Source: an uncultured Collinsella sp.
GTDB taxonomy: Bacteria; Actinomycetota; Coriobacteriia; Coriobacteriales; Coriobacteriaceae
DNA: 5,624 nucleotides
Assembly: GCA_947002045.1 (NCBI GenBank)
Contig: CAMQJB010000075.1
Location: 1 to 5,624, forward strand
Direction: 5' to 3'
Shown: positions 1-4,699 of the stretch, in pieces
Numbering within the stretch: the first letter of the stretch is position 1
How the letters are laid out: each line of letters opens with the position of its first letter
Made by a program: the position numbers and the translations under genes
The notes under the pieces: generated by a model
What the model was told of the DNA's origin: nothing
The model's input: only the letters and a program-made list of their open reading frames with translations
The model's database searches: none

Positions 1-21
1 CAAGGGTTATACCCTAAGAGC

Positions 22-47
22 AAACCACCCCTTTTAGGGGTGGTTTT
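22..47 (+). terminator. Rho-independent terminator of an upstream transcript
   Basis: An 11-bp perfect stem (22-32 with 36-46, AAACCACCCCT paired with AGGGGTGGTTT) closes a 3-nt loop and runs into a short T run at 44-47. This is the standard form of an intrinsic terminator. It most likely ends a gene lying left of the window. A reading frame ending in TAA at 15-17 would place that stop just before the hairpin, but too little is visible to call a gene. The other strand also ends the stem in TTT, so it may work both ways. Confidence 0.75.
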
Positions 48-51
48 GATT

Positions 52-115
52 TCTCACTCATCTCTAATATGAGAGATAACAGAAAGATGAGAGATAAATA
101 TGAGAGATAACTGAG
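52..115 (+). repeat. 64-bp direct repeat, copy 1, with GAGAGATAA motifs
   Basis: This block matches 217-280 at 59 of 64 positions with no gaps; the two copies start 165 bp apart. It contains three GAGAGATAA motifs, at 71-79, 89-97 and 102-110 (start-to-start spacing 18 and 13). Near its left end an inverted repeat, ATCTCT (60-65) with AGAGAT (72-77), encloses the AT-rich core AATATG. The evenly spaced short motif in an AT-rich, gene-free stretch is what a multi-site operator looks like. The nearest downstream gene encodes a protein with a winged-helix domain, so autoregulation is a natural guess but is not shown. Confidence 0.85.
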
Positions 116-130
116 CAGCAAAGAGACAAG

Positions 131-159
131 CAATCATGGTATTGTCTCAATACCGATTG
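131..159. promoter_or_regulatory. Long imperfect hairpin between the two 64-bp repeats
   Basis: GGTATTG (138-144) pairs perfectly with CAATACC (148-154) around a 3-nt loop, and CAATC (131-135) pairs with GATTG (155-159) after a 2-nt bulge, giving about 12 paired bases. An alternative pairing overlaps it: GAGACAA (123-129) with TTGTCTC (142-148). A further inverted repeat, TGTTCT (158-163) with AGAACA (171-176), follows directly. No T run follows, so it is not a typical terminator. It could be a dyad operator or a structured leader element. Two pairings that cannot form together suggest possible switching, which is inference. Confidence 0.5.
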
Positions 160-216
160 TTCTACCAGCAAGAACATGTTTAAATGAAACAGATGGTAGA
201 CATCTTATCTTCCATC

Positions 217-280
217 TCTCACTCATCTCTTATATGAGAGATAGCAGTAAGATGAGAGATAATTACGAGAGATAACTGAG
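217..280 (+). repeat. 64-bp direct repeat, copy 2, with GAGAGATAA motifs
   Basis: This is the second copy of the block at 52-115, with five substitutions. The motif occurs at 236-244 (as GAGAGATAG), 254-262 and 267-275 with the same 18 and 13 spacing as copy 1, and an added GAGAGATG follows at 278-285. The inverted repeat ATCTCT (225-230) with AGAGAT (237-242) is kept, around TTATAT, which could serve as a -10 element. The copy ends 57 bp before the start codon of the AlbA_2/winged-helix gene, a likely position for an operator overlapping its promoter. Confidence 0.85.
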
Positions 281-324
281 AGATGAAGGAAATCTATTCG
301 CGGCATTCTCCGCCGGACTGAGCG

Positions 325-330
325 AAAGGA
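325..330 (+). promoter_or_regulatory. Ribosome binding site deciding the start at 338
   Basis: AAAGGA at 325-330 lies 7 nt before the ATG at 338 but only 1 nt before the in-frame GTG at 332. The spacing favours the ATG, giving a protein that begins MNENQ. Confidence 0.7.
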
Positions 331-337
331 CGTGCAG

Positions 338-1813
338 ATGAACGAAAACCAGCTGACCGGTCTGCTCGAGTCTTTAAGGCGCATGGGCTCGGACGATCTT
401 AACGTCGAGGTCAAGGAGAGCGCCACGACGCTTTCCCGCGACGTATGGGAAACGGTTAGTGCATTCGCGAATACCGCTGGCGGAATTATCGTGCTCGGCG
501 TGAGCGAGCGCGCGGGCTTTATCCCGGTCGAGAACTTTGAGACCGAGAAGGTGCTCAACCAATTCGTAGCGGGCATGGGTGATGCCGGCGGCCGCGGAAA
601 ACTGGCCAATCCGCCCAAATACACCATTGAACGCGTGGAGCTTCAGGGCACCGTGGTTCTGGTCATCGCGATTGAGGAGCTCGACCCGTCGAGCAAGCCT
701 TGTTATGTCATAGAGCGGGGCGCTCAAGGCGGCAGCTACAAACGCATCGATGACAAAGATGTCCCGCTTTCGTCGACTGAGGTCCTGTCCTTGTCATCGT
801 ATGAACGGACGAGCCCCAGTGATCGCGATGCAGTACCCGGCGCGGTCGCAGGCGATCTTGACGAGGCCCTGGTCGACCGCACGATAGAGCGTGCTTTCTC
901 GCTGACACCCCGTGCAATGCGCGGCGCGCCGGACAAGAAAACGAAGCTGGAGCGCCTGAATTTCCTCGACTCCCAGGGCAATGTTACTAAGGCCGGGCTC
1001 CTGGCCACGGGTGCCTATCCTCAGCAGTTCTATCCCAAGCTCTTTATCGATGTGGCGGTCTATGCCGGAACGCAGAAGGGCGCGGCGGGGTCGTTGAGGT
1101 TCATGGACCGTACGATCTGCGAGGGAACGTTGGGCGAAATGATCTCGGATGCCGTCGCGGCAGTCGCTAAGAATTTGCGGCGAACCTCGACGATCCAAGG
1201 CGTCTCGCGTGTCGACTCGCTGGAGATTCCCGAGGAGGTCCTGCGCGAGGCAATCGCCAACGCCGTAATCCACCGAGAATACGGAGATCGGTTCTGTGGG
1301 CAGTCGATCGCTGTTGACGTCTTTGATGACCGTATCGAGGTGACGAACCCCGGCGGCCTATACGGAGGAAAGACTCGCGAGAACCTGTTTGACGGCAGCT
1401 CCCGATGTCGCAATGCGACGCTTGTGAAGCTCGTGTCGCTTGTCCCATTGCCCGACGGCGCAGGCTCTCCTGCTGAAGGCAACGGGTCGGGCATTCCAAT
1501 GATGCTCGATGCCATGCGTGCGCACGGTCTGGCTGAGCCATTGTTTTGCCCGGGTTTCGACCGGTTTAAGGTTGTCCTCTACCGAGCGAAGGTTGAGCAA
1601 ATCGATCATGGCGGGGACTTAATTGTGGCGGCACTCAAGCGCAACGGCGAACTGGGAACACGTGAACTGGCAGAATGCACGGGACTCACCGTCTCCCAGG
1701 TTAGGACGCGCGTCAATGCGCTCATCGCACGGGGCGAGCTTGAACCTACGGCGTCGGCGACGAGCCGCAACCGCAAGTACCGGCTGACGGAGCGCGCGGG
1801 GCAGCTGCACTAG
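338..1813 (+). CDS. AlbA_2 (Schlafen-type) / GHKL ATPase / winged-helix protein, probable transcriptional regulator
   Basis: This 491-residue protein has the full architecture of the COG2865 family, called predicted transcriptional regulators or simply ATP-binding proteins. The N-terminal AlbA_2 domain (about 20-145) shows EVKES at 24-28, the FANTAGG turn at 43-49 with a following hydrophobic strand, and GSYKRIDDKD at 132-141. A GHKL-type ATPase domain follows (about 290-415): EAIANAVIHREY at 304-315 is the N box with its E-x3-N, DRIEVTNPGG at 331-340 is the first glycine box, and GNGSGIP at 381-387 is the second. A winged helix lies at about 425-487, with a likely recognition helix at TVSQVRTRVNALI. 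The protein is probably cytosolic, with no signal peptide or membrane segment. It appears intact and of usual length. It stands alone, with its own control region and a hairpin over its stop codon. Autoregulation through the upstream repeats is inference. Some relatives occur in mobile or defence islands, but no such neighbours are seen here. Confidence 0.88.
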   Translation: MNENQLTGLLESLRRMGSDDLNVEVKESATTLSRDVWETVSAFANTAGGIIVLGVSERAGFIPVENFETEKVLNQFVAGMGDAGGRGKLANPPKYTIERVELQGTVVLVIAIEELDPSSKPCYVIERGAQGGSYKRIDDKDVPLSSTEVLSLSSYERTSPSDRDAVPGAVAGDLDEALVDRTIERAFSLTPRAMRGAPDKKTKLERLNFLDSQGNVTKAGLLATGAYPQQFYPKLFIDVAVYAGTQKGAAGSLRFMDRTICEGTLGEMISDAVAAVAKNLRRTSTIQGVSRVDSLEIPEEVLREAIANAVIHREYGDRFCGQSIAVDVFDDRIEVTNPGGLYGGKTRENLFDGSSRCRNATLVKLVSLVPLPDGAGSPAEGNGSGIPMMLDAMRAHGLAEPLFCPGFDRFKVVLYRAKVEQIDHGGDLIVAALKRNGELGTRELAECTGLTVSQVRTRVNALIARGELEPTASATSRNRKYRLTERAGQLH

Positions 1814-1825
1814 TGGCTGCCCCGC
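1796..1825 (+). terminator. GC-rich hairpin spanning the stop codon of the AlbA_2 gene
   Basis: GCGGGGCAGC (1796-1805) pairs perfectly with GCTGCCCCGC (1816-1825) around a 10-nt loop that contains the TAG stop (1811-1813). There is no T run after it, so it is either a weak or Rho-assisted terminator or an RNA 3'-end stabiliser. It separates this gene from the PilZ operon. Confidence 0.5.
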
Positions 1826-1856
1826 CTCACATCCGCGCCATTTCACGCACCGCACA

Positions 1857-1884
1857 TCGAAACCTGCGGCAAAGCAGTTACAAT
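1857..1884 (+). promoter_or_regulatory. Probable housekeeping-type promoter of the PilZ operon
   Basis: TACAAT at 1879-1884 matches the TATAAT -10 consensus at five of six positions. A weak -35 candidate, TCGAAA (1857-1862), sits 16 bp upstream. Transcription would start near 1891, leaving a leader of about 50 nt before the start codon at 1943. This is the only good -10 match between the preceding hairpin and the gene. Confidence 0.55.
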
Positions 1885-1942
1885 AGCCCAATGTGCATCG
1901 CGCACGACGATGATATCGGCGCCCGCGACTGGGGGAGAATAC

Positions 1943-2608
1943 ATGGCAGAGCAACAGATAACGCCGGGGACTAAGCTTCAGGTGGCATTCGACGTGCCCA
2001 TGGGCCAAAAAACCGACTTCAACATGCTCGCCACGTACAAAGAGGACCTGGACGAGGCGTACTTTCTTATGAGCGCGCCCATGCTCGCCGGCAAGCCGCT
2101 CATCATGGACGAAAACCAAAAGCTCCTGCTGCAATACAAAGTGGGCGAGGAGACGTTCGTGCTGGCCGGCTACCCCGAGTCGGTCGAGAAAAAGGGCATC
2201 CGCACCTACTGGAAAATGCGCAAAGTCGCCGAGCAGCGCACCTTCGTTAAGCGCCGCGACGAGCGTTTTAAGGTCGCCATGCGCCTGACCTACCAACGCG
2301 ACAACGCACCGACCCCCGAGCCCGAGGACGCCGTGACCATCGACGTCTCGGCCGGCGGTCTGGCTATCTACCTCAACGATTACCCCGACGTGGGCGAGGC
2401 CCTGGCCGTGCAGATGCCCGCGATCCGCCTGCAGGGCGAGCGGCACGAGCTGCCCGAGCAGCTGGGCATCGTGTGCTGGGTGCGCCGCGCGCCCAAGGGC
2501 AGCCTGTACCGCAACGTCTGCGGCCTGCAGTTCCGTTACGCCGACGACATGGAGCGCGAGCTCGTCAAAGAATACGTCGGCTACATCCGCGCCAAATATA
2601 AGCTCTGA
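1943..2608 (+). CDS. PilZ-domain cyclic-di-GMP receptor, YcgR-like
   Basis: This 221-residue soluble protein probably binds cyclic di-GMP and passes the signal to a partner. The PilZ domain covers about 103-215. Its ligand motifs are present: the RxxxR element (R104 to R108, within KRRDER) and the [DN]xSxxG element (DVSAGG, 134-139), followed by the strand GIVCWVRR (175-182) and the closing CGLQF (193-197). The first 95 residues form a separate beta-rich region like the N-terminal domain of YcgR-type proteins. The start at 1943 is preferred because GGGAG (1933-1937) lies just upstream; an in-frame ATG at 1910 lacks a binding site. No flagellar or diguanylate cyclase gene is nearby. Instead the stop codon lies 5 nt before a membrane protein with a TasA-like outer domain, so the two are probably co-transcribed and may work together. 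The ligand is known for the family; the partner is inference. Confidence 0.88.
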   Translation: MAEQQITPGTKLQVAFDVPMGQKTDFNMLATYKEDLDEAYFLMSAPMLAGKPLIMDENQKLLLQYKVGEETFVLAGYPESVEKKGIRTYWKMRKVAEQRTFVKRRDERFKVAMRLTYQRDNAPTPEPEDAVTIDVSAGGLAIYLNDYPDVGEALAVQMPAIRLQGERHELPEQLGIVCWVRRAPKGSLYRNVCGLQFRYADDMERELVKEYVGYIRAKYKL

Positions 2609-2613
2609 TCGCC

Positions 2614-3753
2614 ATGGCTCTGTTCAAGCGTAACGACAATAAAGATCAAGTTGCCGAGGATTTGGCTGAGGGCATGGCTGGGGACATGTCGCAGGACGAG
2701 CCCGGCACCAATGCCGAGGACGCGCCCGGCGAGGACTCCGCACCCGAGCAGGCTCCCGCCTCCCGCAAGCGCTTCGGCAAACCCAAGCGCAAGCCCAAGC
2801 CCAAACGCAACCTGCGCGGCGTGGTGCGCATCGAGGAGCTGGAGCAGGCGCTGGCCGACCAGGACCTCGACGACATCGACCCCGACGCGGTCGTATCCAT
2901 GTATATGCCCAAGCGCCGCATGGAGCGCATCGGCGCGGCGCTGCTGCGCATGGACAAGCTGCAAAAGGCCCTCGTGGTGCTGGCGCTTGCCTTTGGTGTG
3001 CTGTTCGCCCTGTCGTTTATGCAAGAAAACATGGGTAACTTCACCATCAACCTCAACCGCCTGGAGCTGTTCCGCCGCGGCGTGGCCATTGCCGACAACG
3101 GCGACTTTAACAACGCCACCGCGCGCCTGGCCGCCGACGCCTTGGACAATGGCACCAATATCGCTGCCGAGGACCTGCCCGACAACCTGGACGACATCGA
3201 CGGCAGCCACAACGGTAAAAACTACGTGGCGTACACCTTCTATATCCGCAACGCCGGCAAGACCGATCTGGGCTACAGCGCCAAGCTCAAGGTGGTCAGC
3301 GCCAGCAAGGGCGTGGAGAAGGCGGCGCGCGTGCGGGTGTATCGCAACGGCCAGCCTACGACCTATGCGGCGGCTGCGGCCGACGGCAATCCCGAGCCCA
3401 ACACCGAGCCGTTTGCGTCCAAAGACGTGGTGACGACCATCAGCCACAAGAACTTCCGCGTGGGCGATGTGGACAAGTACACCGTGGTCATTTGGCTGGA
3501 TGGCGACGACCCGGAGTGCGTGGACAAGATCATCGGCGGCGCGGTGGAGTTTGGGTTTGACTTTGATTCGTCCGAGACCGACGATTCGAGCCTGTTCGTT
3601 AAGTTCGTGCAGGATATTGCTGACACCCTCACCGGCAATGACCCCATCGGCGCGAGCGGCAACGAGGCGCCCGATTATTACAAGGAACACAACGTGACCT
3701 GGAGTAACCGTCGCAACCAAAAGAACTCTCCCGCAGGGGACGGGGATAAGTAG
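2614..3753 (+). CDS. Single-pass membrane protein with a TasA/camelysin-like outer domain
   Basis: This 379-residue protein begins with a charged cytosolic part: an acidic stretch (about 23-48), a basic cluster (52-66, rich in K, R and P) and an acidic segment (75-92). One membrane helix follows (119-136, ALVVLALAFGVLFALSFM), so the N-terminus is probably inside and residues 140-379 outside. The outer part is rich in predicted strands, with YVAYTFYIRNAG at 204-215 and WLDGDDPEC at 294-302 leading into a final strand at about 309-318. This pattern resembles the TasA/camelysin group of fibre-forming surface proteins; the match is by eye and moderate. There is no signal peptidase site, so the protein should stay anchored. 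It has no good ribosome binding site and starts 5 nt after the PilZ gene, which points to translational coupling; a start at Met25 cannot be excluded. Its cytosolic tail is a plausible contact for the PilZ protein, which is inference. Confidence 0.7.
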   Translation: MALFKRNDNKDQVAEDLAEGMAGDMSQDEPGTNAEDAPGEDSAPEQAPASRKRFGKPKRKPKPKRNLRGVVRIEELEQALADQDLDDIDPDAVVSMYMPKRRMERIGAALLRMDKLQKALVVLALAFGVLFALSFMQENMGNFTINLNRLELFRRGVAIADNGDFNNATARLAADALDNGTNIAAEDLPDNLDDIDGSHNGKNYVAYTFYIRNAGKTDLGYSAKLKVVSASKGVEKAARVRVYRNGQPTTYAAAAADGNPEPNTEPFASKDVVTTISHKNFRVGDVDKYTVVIWLDGDDPECVDKIIGGAVEFGFDFDSSETDDSSLFVKFVQDIADTLTGNDPIGASGNEAPDYYKEHNVTWSNRRNQKNSPAGDGDK

Positions 3754-3762
3754 AACGAAGAA

Positions 3763-3796
3763 GCGCCGGGTCTGGATTGATTTCCCGGCCCGGCGC
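3763..3796. terminator. Shared hairpin terminator between convergent genes
   Basis: GCGCCGGG (3763-3770) pairs perfectly with CCCGGCGC (3789-3796), and two further pairs inside, one of them G-U, extend the stem to 10 bp around a 14-nt loop. It lies between the stop of the TasA-like membrane gene and the stop of the minus-strand gene. The flanks are AAGAAG on the left and CTTGCTT on the right, so each strand reads a modest pyrimidine-rich tail. It probably serves both genes. Confidence 0.6.
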
Positions 3797-3816
3797 CTTG
3801 CTTGCGGAGTGGTTAT

Positions 3817-4302
3817 TTAGGCGGCTGTCGAGGCTCCGTCCAGCAAGAACAGCCGCAGAGCGAGCTTGATCGCGTAGCCTGGTTTGGCCTGCGCCGCGTC
3901 GCCCGTGCGCTCGCTCAGATCGCCGCAGTAGGCGTAGAGGTCGCGGATGAGGTCCGTGCCCGAGAGGGTGAACATGTAACCCGCGTCCGAAAGCGCGTTG
4001 GGTGCTGCGGGCAACCCCGCAGCCGCACAAAAGCTCGCGAGGTCGGGGTCCATGACGGCTTCGTAGTCGATCGCGGCGCCACGGTCCTGAGCGGCCTGCT
4101 CCTGCTTGCGGGTGTACGACAATGCCGTCGCCAGTACAAAGCTGGGCGTGGGCGCATTGACGTCGTCGGTGGTGGCGACGAGCTTGCCGGCCGCTTGTGT
4201 GACCAGCCAGGCGACTTCGCGCTGACAACGAACGGCCTTGCGCGTCACCGGCTTAATCGATCCGGTGGAAACGCTTCCCTTGGGTTGATTGGCGGCAGGC
4301 AT
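3817..4302 (-). CDS. Conserved-looking hypothetical protein, 161 residues
   Basis: I do not recognise this family. The protein begins MPAANQPKG and looks mostly helical and soluble. It has no signal peptide and no membrane segment. Features visible are a basic N-terminal part (K17, R21, K22, R25), three cysteines (26, 92, 126) that form no metal-binding pattern, a central alanine-rich part, and a C-terminal half with the segment DLIRDLYAYCGDL (117-129). The start is set by GGGAGGG on the minus strand (4312-4306), 3 nt before the ATG at 4302; the upstream in-frame TTG codons have no such site. The reading frame has the GC-rich third positions of a real gene in this genome. It runs convergent to the PilZ operon and divergent from the secreted protein gene, so it is probably transcribed alone. 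Confidence 0.75.
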   Translation of the reverse strand: MPAANQPKGSVSTGSIKPVTRKAVRCQREVAWLVTQAAGKLVATTDDVNAPTPSFVLATALSYTRKQEQAAQDRGAAIDYEAVMDPDLASFCAAAGLPAAPNALSDAGYMFTLSGTDLIRDLYAYCGDLSERTGDAAQAKPGYAIKLALRLFLLDGASTAA

Positions 4303-4356
4303 GGGCCCTCCCAACAAATAGCCCGTTTAGCAGGCAAAAATGACACGTTCTGTACC

Positions 4357-4362
4357 AGTATA
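4357..4362 (-). promoter_or_regulatory. Candidate -10 box of the minus-strand hypothetical gene
   Basis: Read on the minus strand, 4362-4357 is TATACT, five of six matches to TATAAT. It would start transcription near 4350, giving a leader of about 48 nt to the ATG at 4302. No clear -35 box is seen at the right distance, so this is tentative. Confidence 0.4.
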
Positions 4363-4449
4363 GCGAGTGGGGGGAGGCTCGGGCGAAGCTCGGCAGAGGG
4401 TGAATGTATGCGATGGCGTGGCACTGCGGCCGCAAGGCTTAAGGGGGAC

Positions 4450-4478
4450 TTATGACTGCGCGGGAGAGAGATTAAATA
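4450..4478 (+). promoter_or_regulatory. Weak candidate promoter for the secreted TasA-like gene
   Basis: TTATGA (4450-4455) and TAAATA (4473-4478) are separated by 17 bp. Both match the consensus only in part, so this is one of several possible positions. It would give a leader of about 215 nt. Confidence 0.25.
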
Positions 4479-4687
4479 AGGTAAACGATGTTCACAAAGC
4501 ACCACATATAACCCGAGGTAGACCTATGAATTTGCCGGAATGTAGGCTGCCGAAAACTCATAAGGAAATCGTAAGAATTGTGGTATTCTCAATTCCATGT
4601 CTAAAGGATGGGCAAGCAACATCCAACACGAAAGCGCGGGCTCCCCTTCCGGGCTTCTCGAGGGTCATCTGGGATGAATGGGGAAAG

Positions 4688-4694
4688 AAAGGGG
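4688..4694 (+). promoter_or_regulatory. Ribosome binding site deciding the start at 4700, with an upstream complement
   Basis: AAAGGGG at 4688-4694 lies 5 nt before the ATG at 4700, placing a signal peptide right at the N-terminus. CCCCTT at 4643-4648 is the exact complement of AAGGGG (4689-4694), so the site could be hidden in the folded mRNA. Part of that complement could instead pair with AGGG at 4661-4664. Confidence 0.65.
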
Positions 4695-4699
4695 TCCGT

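Larger units (their letters stand above)
48..337 (+). promoter_or_regulatory. Gene-free control region upstream of the AlbA_2/ATPase gene
   Basis: About 290 bases carry no credible gene. The DNA is AT-rich compared with the coding regions and consists mainly of the two 64-bp repeats and the hairpin between them. AT-rich -10-like hexamers lie inside each repeat (TAATAT at 65-70, TTATAT at 230-235), but no convincing -35 box sits at the usual distance, so the promoter cannot be placed exactly. If either is used, binding at the GAGAGATAA motifs would cover it. A small stem, GCGG (300-303) with CCGC (310-313), lies just before the ribosome binding site. Confidence 0.55.
4363..4699 (+). other. Long leader or intergenic region before the secreted protein gene
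   Basis: About 340 bases show no convincing gene. One frame stays open from 4367 into the downstream gene, but its sequence looks unlike a protein and would bury the signal peptide. Stem-loops visible are GAATTG (4575-4580) with CAATTC (4590-4595), GGATG (4606-4610) with CATCC (4620-4624), and TCATC (4665-4669) with GATGA (4673-4677). Very short reading frames with purine-rich sites precede it: 4404-4442 (12 codons) and 4452-4475 (7 codons, MTARERD). I do not recognise a known riboswitch class here. If transcription begins near 4485, the leader would be about 215 nt, long enough for regulation of the mRNA. Confidence 0.45.

Noticed and set aside
1..17. Possible tail of an upstream gene ending in TAA at 15-17, just before the terminator
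   Set aside because: Only a few codons are visible, another frame stops at 35-37 and a third stays open, so none can be preferred.
52..280. CRISPR array or transposable element formed by the two 64-bp repeats
   Set aside because: Only two copies exist, they are too long and internally repetitive for CRISPR repeats, and they are direct rather than inverted with no transposase.
332..337. GTG start at 332 for the AlbA_2 gene
   Set aside because: The ribosome binding site would be only 1 nt away; the ATG at 338 has the proper 7-nt spacing.
1619..2446. Long minus-strand open frame of 275 codons across the PilZ gene
   Set aside because: It lies antisense to two genes with recognisable domains, has low-complexity His/Val/Arg-rich composition and is a by-product of GC-rich codon use.
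2581..3720. Minus-strand open frame of 379 codons opposite the TasA-like membrane gene
   Set aside because: It mirrors the plus-strand gene almost exactly, which is expected in GC-rich coding DNA. The plus strand has the membrane helix, the domain pattern and operon spacing.
3802..4455. Plus-strand open frame of 217 codons over the minus-strand hypothetical gene
   Set aside because: It has no ribosome binding site, reads through the terminator region and has arginine/glycine-rich shadow composition.
4597..4677. 26-residue frame beginning MSKGWASNIQ
   Set aside because: There is no ribosome binding site and no recognisable feature; it is probably chance within the leader.
4367..4699. N-terminal extension of the secreted protein from upstream in-frame starts
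   Set aside because: It would place a typical signal peptide in the middle of the protein. The ATG at 4700 has a strong, well-spaced ribosome binding site.
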